A stretch of 64,000 nt of DNA from Taeniopygia guttata (GCF_048771995.1 NC_133063.1:67780014-67844013); one strand, 5' to 3'. Shown: positions 1-13,381, numbered from the stretch's first letter. Made by a program: numbers and translations. Notes: a model not told the origin generated them from the letters alone.

Positions 1-37
1 GTGCGGGGACGCGGGGAAGGGAGAGGGGACAGCTTAC

Positions 38-298
38 CCCGTTGGCCGCGGCCATCTGCACGACGATCTCGATGGCCGTCTTGCTGAAGTACCTGCCGTC
101 GCTGCCCACCACCATGGTGCAGCCCTGCCGGTCGCGGAGGTCGACGGAGGAGAGGAGGCTCTGCACGAAGTTGGGCAGGTAGTTGCGCTGGCTCTCGAAG
201 AGCGCCGTGGGCCGGCGCAGGCCGCCGCCGCCCGTGGGGCGCTGGTCCTCGTAGGGCGCGGTCTGCACGGTGAGCACGGGGATGGGGGTGCGCTCCAT
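38..298 (-). CDS. PGM5: PGM5 (phosphoglucomutase-like 5, aciculin), coding exon 1
   Basis: The minus strand reads 87 codons from an ATG at 298-296 to a complete GGG codon at 40-38, followed by a GTAAGC donor (37-32), so the intron is phase 0. The peptide starts MERTPIPVLTVQTAPYEDQ and ends with EIVVQMAAANG. This is the N-terminus of the phosphoglucomutase alpha-D-hexose family, and the first residues and the RPTGGGGLRRPT stretch match PGM5 better than PGM1. The phosphoserine loop and later domains would be in downstream exons left of the window. PGM5 is a catalytically weak or inactive relative that binds dystrophin, utrophin and vinculin at muscle adherens junctions; that is family knowledge. 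The exon sits inside a CpG island. Shadow reading frames on both strands are long only because the DNA is GC-rich. Confidence 0.93.
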
Positions 299-537
299 GG
301 CGGCTGCCGCCCGCCGGCTGCGGCTCCGCTGGCCCGGCGCAGGCTGCGAGCCGGCGGAGCGGAGCCCTGAGGCGGTGCCCGGGCCGGCTCGGCCCCGGCG
401 CGGCGGGAGCCGGGGCGGGCGCGGGCCGCGCGCCGCCCCTTCCCCGCCCGGCCCGCCGCGGCCCCGCCGGCGCCTCGCCGCCCGGCACGGCGCCCGGGGC
501 TCGCCGGCTCTCTGCCATCAGCATGCGGCGGCCCCGG

Positions 538-550
538 CCAAAAATAACCC
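538..550 (-). promoter_or_regulatory. MEF2-like A/T element upstream of PGM5
   Basis: The plus strand reads CCAAAAATAACCC, an isolated A/T block inside a GC-rich island about 240 bases upstream of the PGM5 ATG. It differs by one base from the MEF2 consensus core CTAAAAATAA, and is also near a CArG or TATA-type sequence. Muscle regulation of PGM5 makes MEF2 plausible, but this is inference from one motif. Confidence 0.35.
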
Positions 551-799
551 TGGAAAGCGAAGCCGAGAGCCGCGGGCTCCTGCCAGGGACGTAACTGGAG
601 GCAGCGAGGAGCGGGCGGGCCAGCGCTGCACACTTGCTCGGGGGGATCACGGTCTGTCAGCGCCGGGGCGCCCCCGCCGACCCCGCCGGGCCGGGACCGA
701 GCACCCCGGGGCGGCGACAGCGCCCTACAGCCGAGGGCAGCGCCCGCACGGAGCGGGGAATCCCTCCCGGCTGGGATGAGACCGCGCAACGGCCCTGTC

Positions 800-3700
800 C
801 CAGGCGAGGAAACGGGAGAGCAGGCAATTACAGAAGGAGCAGAGCAAATCGAACTTTTTTTCTTTTCTTTCCTTTCCTTTTCTTACTGTATTGCTCAAAA
901 GCAAAGTTTTTGTATAGTAAGTCAACTTAAAGAGGGGCTTGCTTTACTGACCGTGCTGGTTTTTCTCTCCAGGCTCACTCTCTGTAAGGCTAACCATGAA
1001 GGAGCCTTTCCCTATGGTAAACCTGGGCATTTCATACAGATGTATGGTAAAGCTTAGTTCATTGACATGGGTTCATTCTGCTTAAATGAAATGCAGAGGT
1101 GGTGGAACTAGCAACTGCGAAGATGCTTGACATTTCCCAGTATAAAGACTGTGTTTATAGATGCCTGTGACTGTCAAACATCAGCTGAAATTTTCCATCC
1201 AAATGCTCTTTTCACACTGGGCCCACACAGCATTTTTTTCTGCCAGGACAAGTAGGAAAGTTGGGAAAAATAGTCATGTAACTTTGATGTTATTCTTACG
1301 CTTAGGAAATCCCTGCAGAACTGCATCTGACCAGGCAAAAATAGTTTTGTAAGGCATTTTTCTCTGTGAAGGAGTCTGCTCATACACCACTCAGAAGCCC
1401 AGTGTAGTGTTATGGTTCAACAAAGCAACGTGTTTGCTGCAATGACAGGAGGTGGCCAGGCAAACATGGGGTAAAATGCTTTTGTCTTCTACAGAGGCTG
1501 AGAGCTCATTCAGTAGTTCATTAAGAGACAGTGAGAGTGACCTGCTGAATGGTAACCAGGGGAGCTCAGTCATGGTTTTGAACCCTATTTCTGCAGGCTT
1601 TTTAGTGGTTCATGTTTAAGACTGTTTAAGACATAATTTTCTACCCATACATTTCTGTGGCTGCCATCACAGTAAAACATTGCTACAGTAGGCAGTGCCC
1701 AACAGTTTAGTTTAAACAAAGTAATCCATGTAATCAGATGCAAGAATTCTAGCTCTTTTGGCAGAATATCTGGGCCATATACTGCAGCAGAGGGCCAGAG
1801 CACATGCAGGAGAACAGTAATCTCATTTCTTTTGTTAGACCTCCTAGCCTGTAGTCATGATTGTGGCTTCCTATAGCGATTCAGAATGCATTTTAAACAG
1901 CAAAAGGGAAAAAAATCTGCCCTGTGGAAATGCCAATTCTCATATCCCGAATATAAGCAAAGCACCATTTAAATGAGGTAGCTGTATCTTAAATAATTTT
2001 GGGCACTGCCAGCAATGAAACCCTGACATTGCGTTAGTGTGCATTACTTAAAACTGAAATAAAATCAGACAGCTGGTATCTACCAGAGCAAGTACCCAAC
2101 AAGAAAACAGCAACAAAGATGGAAAGCATTAGAAAGAACAGATAAGATCCCAATAAAGGAAAACTCATGACCAAAGTAAGAAGAAATGTGATAGCCTTTG
2201 AAATAAAGAATTGACTGTGTTTTTCACATGGGTAGAGGAAATGTGTTTTTCCAATGTATGTGGAAAAAAAACATATCAGTTTGAGTAAATTTTAAAAACT
2301 CTACAAACACTGACATTCTCAGAATGTCTCTTTTAAGAGGGACAATCAATGACAATTTTCCAGAATTGCTTGTCTCCACCTTTGCCATTTATGTGTAGTA
2401 ATGAAAAAGTGTATTTTACAGTCTTTTCAAGCATTGCCTTGACAAAGGCATTACCAGAAATGTAATCCAAAAGTTTTTGTAACTTCTCTTTTATTATGAT
2501 TCTTGTAATACTTTAAAAAACTGTGTTGTAAAGTCATGCTATTTCAGGGGGACCTCAGGTTTTGTTTTAAAAAATAAAATTCCAGCCTTCACAGGAGAAG
2601 TGCAAAGGATGAGGAGGTTAATGCAGAGAGCCTGAACATCGTAGTACAAAAGCTGAAGAAACAGAACAATTTTTTTTTTTTTTTTTTTTTTTTACTTTTT
2701 ATAGTTCAGTTCTTCAGTTTTCCAGCACCCAGATTAGCATTATGTTGATACGTTTATCCATTTCTGGATAATTTCTGTTTTATAGCAACACAGTCCTGTT
2801 GTTGGCAGATGTCATTGAGGAGTTGAGATCTCTGTAAATGGTCAATACTGCAGTGCATTAACTGATTACTGCTGTAAATCTTCAGCAAATGAATAATTAC
2901 CAATTTGGGGTGATATCAAAAGTCTGGAATGTCTTCATGGGAAACAACAGCTAAATGTATTCTTAGTATTACCAAACTGTGTTGTGAGTGAGTTTTTTAA
3001 AGGTTGTTAAAATAAAAACAGGCTTAATGGAGTGACGGGACTGACAGATAAATTTGTTCAGTTTCCAAATAAAACAATTAGCTTTCTGAATGCCAATTCT
3101 AGAAACTTGGTTTGACATATGCAATCTCGTTCCAGAACATTTTCAGCCCCTACTTGGGTCCTTAAAGCTTTTAAATTCCTGAGCCTTAAAATGTTTACCA
3201 TAACTAATTTGCCTTGTGACAACATGGCAGTGTTAATTCCTTTAAAAGCTGTATTTTATTGTACTAGTGCCTTTGTCCTTTAGGTCCAGTTTTTTCATGC
3301 ACTCAGCTGGGAATTGTGTTGTTACCTATGTGGACTTGAAACAAAGAAGTTTGTCCCATTGCAACAGAAGCCCTTTATAGCCGCACAATTTTTCTAATTC
3401 AGTTGACCTGGTGATTTGAAGTGTCCCCTCTGCAAGATGGCAGAAAATGCTAATGGATTTTCTTGAAGGTAGATTATGGAAGCCCAGCCCAGTTCTGATT
3501 TGATGCCAGTGTACAGGAAATTGCCATGGACACGACACTTCCTTTCTGTTAAGGAAAAATATTTTGTATCAGCTTGCAAATACTGCAGGGGAATTGAACA
3601 AGTGCCATTAACTAAGCAAGTTTTGCCTTTTAAGTTCACAATTCATCACTAGTAGAATACCTGAGTTTTAGATGGAAACACATTTTTACAGTTGTTTCAT

Positions 3701-5684
3701 GCAATATGTGTTCCAAATAGAAATATGGATACTCAAAATTAATTCAGCCATTCCCCATGGTGCCATGTTTTGAAGTTCAAATTCTCATCCTCCACTGAGC
3801 TGTGCTCTTATAGTGCAGTTATCATATGAGGAATAGCATGCACTTACTGTAAGTTGTTAACTTGAGCTACTGAAACAAAAAATCTAAAAATACAGTGTCA
3901 GTTTATTTAAACCACTCCAAAAATTGCACTTCAATTAATATATTGTTTTCTTTTTATAAATAAAATTATATTTTTTTATTTGCATTATTATGTAATAAGG
4001 ACAAAACCACTTTTAAACACAGTGCTTCCAAATGGGGCATTTTCTACTTTTTCCCTATACTTGCAATTATTTTGTTTCAAAACATAAATTACTTAGGAGT
4101 TAAAAGAAATTAAAAGAGAAAATAAAATTGAAAGATTGGTGGATATGTGGACTGACTTTATCTGTCTTGCCTTTCAGTTCACAAATTAAAGCTTTTCCAT
4201 GTGAGCATTTCTATTATGTTAGAAAAGGCAGAGAAAATGTATTTTATATTTTATAGGAAAATTAGTTCCCTTGTGGCAGAGTTTATTGAGAAGTAATATT
4301 TATGAACTTGTGGATATCCATCAAGTTCTTTTCCGGAAATTTTACTTAATCCCCAGAAAGTCTATATTTCACTACAGCTGCAAGTCTGTAATTACTGTGA
4401 AACAGGGTGATTGTTTTAAGGAACATTTTCACACAAACTTACATGCAAATTGATTAACAAAGTCCAAACAGGAAAAATTCCCTGAAAACATATTTCTCAT
4501 AGCTGATAACTGATTTACTGCTATGCCAGCAACTTGTGATGTTGTGTAAGTCAGGTCTGACTTATAAAATTGCTTGTTACTATCCATCTAATCAGGAGAA
4601 ACAGGAAGGAAGAAAAGGATTGAGAGAAGGAACCAGGACAATCATCAACCATTAACCTAACGAAGAAAGTAACTCTTATAAAAGGAACACTCTCCAAAAA
4701 GTCCAAAGGATGCAGAAAGTTTCGTCAAATAGTTTTGCCCATTCTCAAGTGAGGGATACTCTCTTTCTAACTGAAAATAGGTTAGGTAATCTTACTTTAT
4801 GTAAAATTAAGTGTGCAGTCACCACAATCTTGCTAGACTGTGTGACGGAGATAGATATGTTTTGTTTAACAAGCTGTTTGTACTGCCAAGTAAGTGCTGT
4901 GTTGTCAAGGCCTGATTTAGCAGGAACTTATTTCATAGACACTGTGGAAGCCTTACGCTTCCATTTATGGCTATTTACCAATTATGTCACCGGTTAAAAG
5001 TGGAAAATTTATCCATATGATTGTCATTCCAGCACGTGATATGCAAATAATAAAACACACCTTTGAAACTGTTCCTACTGCTGCAAACCTGCCGATTCCC
5101 AGTCTGATTTTCAGAGGTGCAAGAAACAGCTACTGCCACTGCATCCAATCAGAGTGACATACGACAAGACCCTCCAGGCTGTAACCCTCAGATGGCACAA
5201 TGTTCTACAATGTTCTACATCTTACAGATACTGCCAAACAAATGGCCTCTTTCACATCATCACCCACTTGAACACTGTGGGTTCCCGGCAAAAAAATTAC
5301 TTCAGGGTCTAAAGTCCTCTCCTTACGAGTAAGCATGTTCTCTGTGTATCTCTGTCCTTCAAGTAGTGGAATTACTGAGTAAAATGAAAACCTCAGCTGA
5401 GTCACAATGGTTTGATGCTGGATGCTGGGCAGCAGTAACACAGAAATGGGACATGCATTCTCACAGTTATCCTGCCTATCTATCTCCGAGCCCAGGGATG
5501 CTAGCTAGTAAAGGCTGCAGAAATACTGCTGGTTTTTCTTGCTGAACTAATAGATTAGCACATGGAAGAGAAACTGAATTGATAGCAGAGATCTGTTTTT
5601 CATCCATTTTAAGAGCTCATGGTTTTTAACATTAAGTCAAAGCACCAGAAAAGTTTAAAAACATGGAGAAAGATATGTTCCCGC
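800..5684. other. Intergenic DNA upstream of PGM5, no gene found
   Basis: AT-rich sequence upstream of the PGM5 island. Open frames are short (under 100 codons), lack recognisable similarity and have no coding look. A poly-T run of more than 20 bases lies near 2670-2692. A short direct repeat of CAATGTTCTA sits at 5198-5217. Nothing else is supported. Confidence 0.6.
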
Positions 5685-5842
5685 AACACCTCTTCACCAA
5701 CATATCTGAAGGAAGATATACAGTCAACATAAGGATTGATACAGGGATTCCTTGCCTTATATAAACACCTCTTCACCAACATATCTGAAGGAAGATATAC
5801 AGTCAACATAAGGATTGATACAGGGATTCCTTGCCTTATATA
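5685..5842. repeat. Perfect tandem duplication, 2 x 79 bp
   Basis: Copy 1 is 5685-5763 and copy 2 is 5764-5842. Both begin AACACCTCTTCACC and end CCTTATATA, and read base by base they are identical. The perfect identity suggests a recent duplication, a polymorphic locus, or an assembly duplication. The minus-strand frame across it only mirrors the repeat. Confidence 0.95.
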
Positions 5843-8330
5843 TGTTTGCCCTCTACAACAATAAAGCAAGGGAATAAGGGCAAAATAGTGTCAGTCTGCT
5901 CTGAGTTATAGCATCTCTGACAAGAACTCACAGCTAAAACTACTCAGGAACACAAACACATAAACACAAACAAACAAACGGAAAAAAGGAATAATAAATC
6001 AGCATAGAAAAACAACTCCTTCAAATAGAGGAGGACTTTAACAGCAGCTTTATTTCTGAGTTTTTGGGAAAGACAGAATATATTTAAGTCTCAGTTCAAC
6101 AAACAAATTCACTTGCCTTTTAGAAAGCACTTTGACACCTAAGGATTAAAAAGCCCTGTTTTAATGAAGAGTCTCAGACAGAATTCCAGTGATTCTTTTA
6201 TAAGTGTCAACATCATGGTATAGAGATCACTTTGCATAGTTGTTTAACTGTTTGCTTTGGGGTTTTATTGCATCCACTGAAACATAAATAGTTAACTTCA
6301 TCATGCCATTTGAATCTGACTCTGCCATTTAAGGGAATACTATTGGATTAAGCACTTGAGATTTTTTTTTTCTCCTTTCAAGAATTCTTCTCCTTCTTGT
6401 GTCAAGGGTCAAGTAATTTTTCAGCATACATAGTCTAAATTCTACCTCACAAATTGATTCTGCCAGGGAACTTGTTTTATCTTCTGAAAATAGCTGATGA
6501 AAGGAAGAAAATTCTCAGAGTAACATACCATGTCTGCTAAACAACCTTTCCATATTCTAGTGACTCTGATTGTTTCCTCTGGAAGATTAGAAAGACATGA
6601 AAACAATTCTTTAAAATTATAAAAATAGTCTGGAAGAAACTTTTCACTAAGATCCAGGAGGAAAATATACAAAAACAGTCAAAGGTGTAATTTCAGGATA
6701 CCTCAAGAGATTTGGATTCAAGTCCTGGCTAGCAGTTGAGGACTCTGGGTGACTGCAGGTGCCACTGTGAGGTGTGGAAAGTGGTGGAGCAGCGCCTCCT
6801 TCTGTGGGCCTAGCTGCTCTCTCAGCCTCTGCAGAGCTCTGTCTGCAGCCGACGTCTGATTTATTTTTCTCCTTTGTAACCTACCAAACTTTCTGGCTCA
6901 TCTCTGAAGAGTTTGCTCTCACTTCCCATGACCTGTAAGTCAGGAAAGGTGCTTAGTTAAGGATATCCATTAGTATGTATGCAATTTGGAAAATTGCTGT
7001 CAGACAAACTAGCCTTTCTCTTTTGGTGTGTATTCCACTCTTGGTTTTGCCTGACCTTTCATCTGGTTCTGCAGCCTGCCACTGCAAAAAGTAATCTGTC
7101 ATTGAACTCGTTTGTACAAGTCTGTCTTACTTAGACCACAATGCTTTCAGAGAAGTAACACGCTGACTTAGTTACTTTAGAATTACCAGTTCTTCTACCC
7201 CAGGATGTTCCTCTCGCACAGAAGGGAAGGGCTATTTCTACCTATCAGTTTAACTGAGGGTGCAGGTTTGACTTGCTCTTGTTGACCTTTGCCTGTCAGG
7301 TTTTACTTTGGATCATATTATGTCAATTATGCCAATTCCCATCCAGTCACTTTCATGGCTATTTAATTAATCAGCAACAGTGTACATCCTGTAGCATCAG
7401 GAATACCTTAGGGGTGTGGAGAGGTAAAAAGAAAATCCCCACCAAACTAAAAAACGTCATGAAGACAGCACTTTGCACTCTGACCACTCTTTTTGAAGAA
7501 CATCATTAGAATTATCCCTCTTTCTATGGAAGTGGGGCAGAAAAGCTAAAACTTACTTTCTCAGGCACTTTTGATATCATAATTCGGTCTTGCTACTGTG
7601 TCAATAAAGTCCTCAGTCAAAATCATTAATTGAGTATTATCTTACTTTTAGAAGAAAGAGGAAAGAATTTGCAGGAGGTAAAAAAAAATCTCACTCTGAT
7701 TTTAGAGTGAACCATCAGTCTAAAGGGATAAAGGTGTTTATTTTCCACAGTCTCTCTCCTTTATTAACTAGAAAAAAGCATAAGATCAAAATCAGATGGA
7801 ATTTCCTAGAAGACTACATCTGCGTTGTTGAACAGCTGACAAAGTTGCTGAAACAAATGTTACCGCTAGATGACACTAAATACTCGTTTAATGTGGCTTT
7901 TCCTACCCGTGAGTAGATCTAGAAGGCTACTAGAAGGGAAAAACAAAGAAATGGAGCAGCTGGGATAAATCCTCTTTTGGAACAAATTCGGTTTCCCCTG
8001 GAAACAACAGCAGAGTTCTTCAGTGAGTAAAATTTGCTTACTTATTGGATAGTAAAGTCTTCATTTCAGCTCAAGTAATATGCTTCTTTACAGCCTTAAC
8101 TTTGAGTTGTCCTCTGAGATATGACTTTCTGCTATTCCAGTTTGCAAACCAGAACTCCAGCAACTGCATCAGTTTTCATTTTTACTCACCTTCCTCCAAC
8201 TCCTCGAAGGCAGATGCTGATCCCACAGGCATGTGTTCAGAAACAAGTAGCAGAACTTTTACAAAGAAGCAAAAATACTGTGATTTAAAAAGTTTTGTTT
8301 ATTCAGGCTGTGATTTATAAACAAACTGAC
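5843..8330. other. Intergenic DNA, no gene found
   Basis: AT-rich DNA with no splice-consistent coding exon that I recognise. A slightly GC-richer patch near 6730-6860 has no recognisable similarity. A CA/A-rich simple stretch lies at about 5945-5985. Confidence 0.5.
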
Positions 8331-8331
8331 C

Positions 8332-8427
8332 TAGTTGAAGATGTCCCTGCTCAGTGCAAGTGTTGGACTAGGTGATCTTTAAAGATCCCATCTGAACAAA
8401 ACTATTTTATGATTCTGTGATTCTATG
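8332..8427 (+). mobile_element. CR1 retroposon, 3' end fragment
   Basis: The segment reads as the CR1 3' UTR: a GTTGGACTAGGTGATC block, a degraded version of the usual 'ccttccaacc' stretch, and then the characteristic octamer tail (ATGATTCTGTGATTCTATG, 8409-8427). CR1 copies are normally truncated at the 5' end, and only about 95 bases remain here. Its orientation is plus. Confidence 0.88.
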
Positions 8428-11400
8428 GTCATGCTTAAAACCTCCTAGAAAGTATAGCTTAAATGTCATAGGAATGTCAAGTCTTTGATCAGGTAGCCCC
8501 CAGTACATTGATAGCAGCCATATCAGTTTATAACAACCAGGCCCTTTCATCTTGTTGTAACATTAGAATGGCATTACATTGTTATATATTGCTAGCAGGC
8601 AATTGTAATATATATGTAGGGGTTTTTAATAAACTTTTGCTTTAAGATGAGATTCAATGCTGTGATTCTGACCAGCCTCTTGTGAATTACAACAAAATTC
8701 TGCATTGGTCAAGACAGAAAAATGTAGCCTGTACTGTTGCATTTAAGTGAAATTATAAAAAAAATACCAATTTTAACAGTATAAAATTATTATTAACTGC
8801 TCATTACAATTAAAAAGAAGCTTGAACATTTCAAGAACAGTACCGAGAAAGTAATAAAGAAACCAAATAACAAATTATTTCTGCTTGTCAATTGAAATTA
8901 TTAAACTGAAGGAGATGCAAGAGATTTGAATCCTATTAAGAGAGCAATGTGAAATTCGGAGGTATTTCAGACTAGCTGAGTGAGAACAGTAAGATCAGTA
9001 AGTCCATTCTGCTCAAAGACTGGAGCACTACAATGAAACCACATTTTAGACCCATATTTTAAAGTAAATGCAAGTTACTAGTGTTTTACTTATTTCTTGA
9101 TGGGTAATACACATCCTAGATTGCTTGATGTTTGATCTGTTACAGCTGTATTATTTTCTGAAAATTTCTGTCCATGTTGGTGTGTGCAGGACTGAGGCCA
9201 AGGTGGACTGGAGTCCTGATGCAGGTATCTCTGTGAAGCTGCTGGCCACAGCCAGACTTGGATTTCCCCTTTGTCTGCTTTGCCTGCATGTACACAGCTG
9301 GAAGAGCAAAGGACTGTGTGTAGGGCATTGGGATGGGAACATACCCCTGTCGTCCTGCAGGATGCCACTGCCAGTGACAGGCCACAGGCTTTGCACTGAG
9401 CGTGCAGCACATCAAGGCCGAGGCTTGCCACACCTGGTCTGGCCAATCTTTTCCTGACCTGCCTGAAGCTCTGACTTCTTCATTTGTGACAGCAGTTCCT
9501 CTAACTAGCCAGGTGTAAATTGCTAATTTGTTTAACTTTTTTATCCTTGGATGTTACAATCGTATTTTTTACCGCTAGTAGTAACAAGCTGCCATTCTGT
9601 GTAGGATGGTATGTTTATGGCTTAATTTAAGGATACAGGATAGAGAAACATGACTGATACAATATCAGTGGCCTTGAGAAGTGGAGACAAGGATATTTTG
9701 TAGAGGACTACAGGCATAAGGGGTGATAAGAAATGCAGCACAGGCCTAGCACTGGAATCCCACTGCTATAAACAATTCACCTACAATCAGTTAAAACCAT
9801 GCAGACCTGGACCTGTATGTAGTGTATATAATGTACATGCAATTTATATAGCAAATTTGGATGCAATGTGAAGCTGTAGAGCAGTGCAGGATGAACAAAC
9901 CTTGGCTGCAAGCACAAAACAGCTCACGTGGACTGAGGGAGGAATAACAAACAATGGACACTGTTTGGGCCAATATTCCTGGTAGCAGAGGAGATGCCCC
10001 ACAAGGAGAAGTGGATGCTGTTGCTGTGAGCTCTGCAGGGCAGCTGGGCGAATGACAGCAGTAGAGAAACAGGGTGGCTCACAAGGACAGCAGGTGGCTG
10101 GGACCTCAACCCCATCCATCCTGTCCCCTCTGGTCACATCCTGCCTACAGGCAGGAGCTGGAATGGAACTTGGACAACATGTTCCATGTTCCAACAGGTG
10201 GGAGGTTATACATAAGGATTAAAAAGTAAGATTCTAGTAAAATACTACCAAATTCAGAACTACCTAGGTTTTAAAGGGCATAATAAATTAAACCATGATC
10301 ACCCATTCATCTTCCCAGGTAATTCCTGAAGATTAAACCTGTCAGGTTATATAAACAAATGGCACAAGAGTGCAAGGATATATTTTTTGTTAGTTTCAAG
10401 TTTAATGGAGCTCCTGGAAATATGTGGAAAGTAGAATTCTGTGGGGGGAAAAAAAGGCTGCTTTGTAAAGTCTATTTCTGTAGATGTTTGATATTCATGA
10501 AGGCACAGGAGGGATCAAATCATTGCAATTTGCCTCTAGGACAGAAACTCCTCAGCCTCTGCTAGGGAACAAAATGTGGAGATTTGTTGACAAGATCACT
10601 TCCTACCTAGAGCTTTGTGTCTCCTGGTGTAGGGACTGAAGCACCATTAGTGGGAGCTATCTGGCTGGGAAGTAAGCCCAGGTCTAATGGCCGCCATTTC
10701 TTCAGAGAAGGTGTGGCTGTGCCTCTGTTGGAACCTGCACAGGAAGAACTGCTAATGCTTGTCTTCACCAGATCCCTCCTCACCCCAACCTGAGCATCTC
10801 TGGCTACCCCACCATCCACACCACAACTCCAAGACAGGGCTGAGTGGTGTCTGCCTGCCCCTTTCACCCTCCTCCACAACCTCACTTCAACCCATTCCAG
10901 TTCCTTGGAGAAGGCCATTCTTGACATAGCTCCCCGTAACACAAATTTTCCAGAGCTGTCATTATCTTTCCTCCTCTTTTGGTTCTGGCATGATGCAAAG
11001 ACAAGGCTTAGGACCCCAAGCTGGGCATGTAAAACCAGAGCAGAAAATGCTGGTTAAATAAATATCCAAGAAATGTAACCAGTGGTCTTGGGAAGTGAGG
11101 ATAAAGACCAGGTGCTTGGCATGTTTCCAGTGTTATTATGCATGAACAGAATAGAGAACAAGGCACTGGGTTATCCTGACAGCCAGCAAGAGGAGTACAA
11201 ACTCCACCCCTGCTGAGGAGCTGCTTGCTCTCCATCCCAGGGGATGCCTTGAAATATGCAGGCAATTTAGAGAAGACAAGCAAAGATGTGCATACTGACT
11301 GGAGCATCTCTGACATTATCATTGCAAGCAGTGCAGGGAAAGTCCTAGCAAGAAAGGGTAAGTGGTACCAACATGAGTATACAGAATGCAGAACCTATAC

Positions 11401-13381
11401 TTCCAGCTGCAGATACCCTCTACAGCAACAAAAATCCCCAGTATATTGACAGAGATCATGGAAATTTTAGAGTGTGGTGGACTGTGTGATGGGTGAACAA
11501 ATATTAAAAAGTAATCATCAAAAAAATGCCTCAGTGTAAGCCATCCATGGTTTTTTCCCTTATGACTTGTGATTGAAGATCTTATTACATCTCTGAACTT
11601 ATTTTAAAACTGAAAGTTAGCAACACTTCAGAGATTAATCACTTCAAAGAGAACGGAGTTCCTCCATTACATGAGGCATTTATAAGATAAGAGGTATTTT
11701 GATCACTTTTCCTGCGACAAATGGAAGCAAAAGCACCAAAAATTATAAATGCATTATCCACAAATTTAAATTTATGTGATCTTATTACTCAATAAATAAC
11801 AGTGATGGCAATCATTTGACAAATATCCATGCAGGACTGTCTGTCATTTATGTAGCTCAAAACAGTGTGAGAACATATACCAGTTTTTAAAATGAAGAGT
11901 TCTAACTGCTAAGGGAAACAGTATCACTCAGCTATACTAGTTCACTCAAATGCCACCAAGGTCTGATAAACAGAAAGCAACATTGTGTAAGCAGATTGTT
12001 CTTTCTTTATACCCTGCTTTAGAGAAAAAATTAAGTCCTGAAAACTACTTCAGCCTATCTAAAATGACTTCTAATGTGAGGAATAAAGTCATGCCTGCTG
12101 ATGTATCTACTGGAAGAGTAATTCTATCTTAGCTAAGATACATGACCTAAATATCTTAATCTATTGAGACACCAGCACTGGGCAGTGAAAGATTAATGTC
12201 TTCATCCTCAGCTCTTGAAAACAAATTCCAAACCCATATATTCCAGCAGAAGCAAAGTGAAAAAATTCAAGACTGCTGATATCGGCTGAAGGAGAGACTG
12301 TGAGAATGGCCCTCTTTATTTTCTTTTTAATGTTAGGTGTGAGACAACTAACACACTCCTAGTAGTGAAAACAAGCTTCTGCTTACTCAGGCACATCACC
12401 AAGCATCCACAGCAAGCACTCTAGCTAAAAGTTCATCCTTCAGAACTGCATGTCGTAGAATTTTGTTTGCAAACATTTTTAATTCTACATTATCTTCTTG
12501 CATTGACTCATTTTGCTTTCACACAGCAATATCTCTCTAAAGCTAAGAGGTGAACAAGAGTACTTGAGAATGTACAGGGCAGGAAGTTCAACTCTAAATT
12601 GTAATGAGTAGAGAGATAAAAGCTTCAGACCAGGTTTTTAAAGTAGTGTCACAGAACTCCGTAACAAATCATGCAGAGCAGCCTGAACACGGTGGAAATG
12701 TGCAGTCCCCAGTTCCCCAAATCTGGAACTGGCAGGGTGATGGCCTGGGAGATCAAAGAGTTCAGCTACCTCCTTCAAACTCCTAACTGTGTGACCAAAC
12801 ACTGCATTTGCAGCTTTTGTGTAGACAGCATTTACTCAATGTGATCTTGTACCTTAGTACTTGTACTTAGTTTCATTACACAACAGGTTTACAGGTACAG
12901 CAGTGCTGGGATGGGTGCACATACTAAAAAATCACAAAGCAAGTGGAAAGAGATGGAAGACAGTTTAATAGTAAACACTAAACATTTTGTACTGTGATTA
13001 CATCACTGGCAATAATCACTATTGCTTCGTTCCCAGTGGAAGAGAGTTGGCAAGAGAAAGCACTAGGCTTCAAACATGTTTCCCATACCCCTAAAGTAAT
13101 GGAGATAACTTTTGCCTATCTCCATTTCCACACAGTTACATGATGTTGCTGACACAGCTTTAGCCAAATCCAAAATAGGAGATTTGTGTTTCATTATAGA
13201 CCATAAGAGCTGATCTTAAAGCAGTAGGTCAGCTGGAATTCTTAGGAAGACTTCAGGGTTCAACTGCTGCATAAACTGCAAGAGGATATAGAAACTATTA
13301 CAGTCCATGCCATTCAGTCTTTTCTGGAATAAAATCCTTGCAGGATTAAAACAGACATTTAATCTTTTTTTTAGTTTTATG
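8428..13381. other. Intergenic DNA and presumed ZNG1 3' UTR
   Basis: The stretch lies between the CR1 tail and the ZNG1 stop codon, and its right end must include the ZNG1 3' UTR on the minus strand. GC-richer patches at about 9,180-9,470, 9,950-10,190 and 10,600-10,950 hold open frames of 110-118 codons on one or both strands. I could not match these to any protein and treat them as non-coding. An ATGGCCGCCAT sequence, YY1-like, is at 10,687-10,697. Confidence 0.5.
12964..12969 (-). terminator. ZNG1: Candidate poly(A) signal of ZNG1 (ATTAAA)
   Basis: On the minus strand ATTAAA occurs 413 bases after the stop codon, followed by a T/G-rich stretch (CTTGCTTTGTGATTTTTT) that could be a downstream element. 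Alternatives are ATTAAA at 13,358-13,363, only 19 bases from the stop, and the canonical AATAAA at 12,315-12,320. Transcript data are needed to choose. Confidence 0.35.

Larger units (their letters stand above)
1..790 (-). promoter_or_regulatory. PGM5: CpG island, PGM5 promoter / exon 1 / start of intron 1
   Basis: The first 780 bases are very GC-rich and full of CG dinucleotides, then composition drops abruptly to AT-rich DNA after about 830. The island covers the PGM5 start codon and the region upstream of it (299-790 on the minus strand). This is typical of a vertebrate CpG-island promoter. The transcription start cannot be fixed from sequence alone. Confidence 0.85.

Noticed and set aside
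34-789. 251-codon minus frame over the PGM5 island, and a 169-codon plus frame at 270-779
   Set aside because: Wrong frame for PGM5; composition is alanine/proline/arginine/glycine-rich as expected from CpG-island DNA, with no family resemblance. The true PGM5 frame stops at a clear splice donor.
10607-10942. 111-codon minus frame in the PGM5-ZNG1 interval
   Set aside because: No recognisable domain, low-complexity composition and no exon signals; kept only as an unexplained GC-richer patch.
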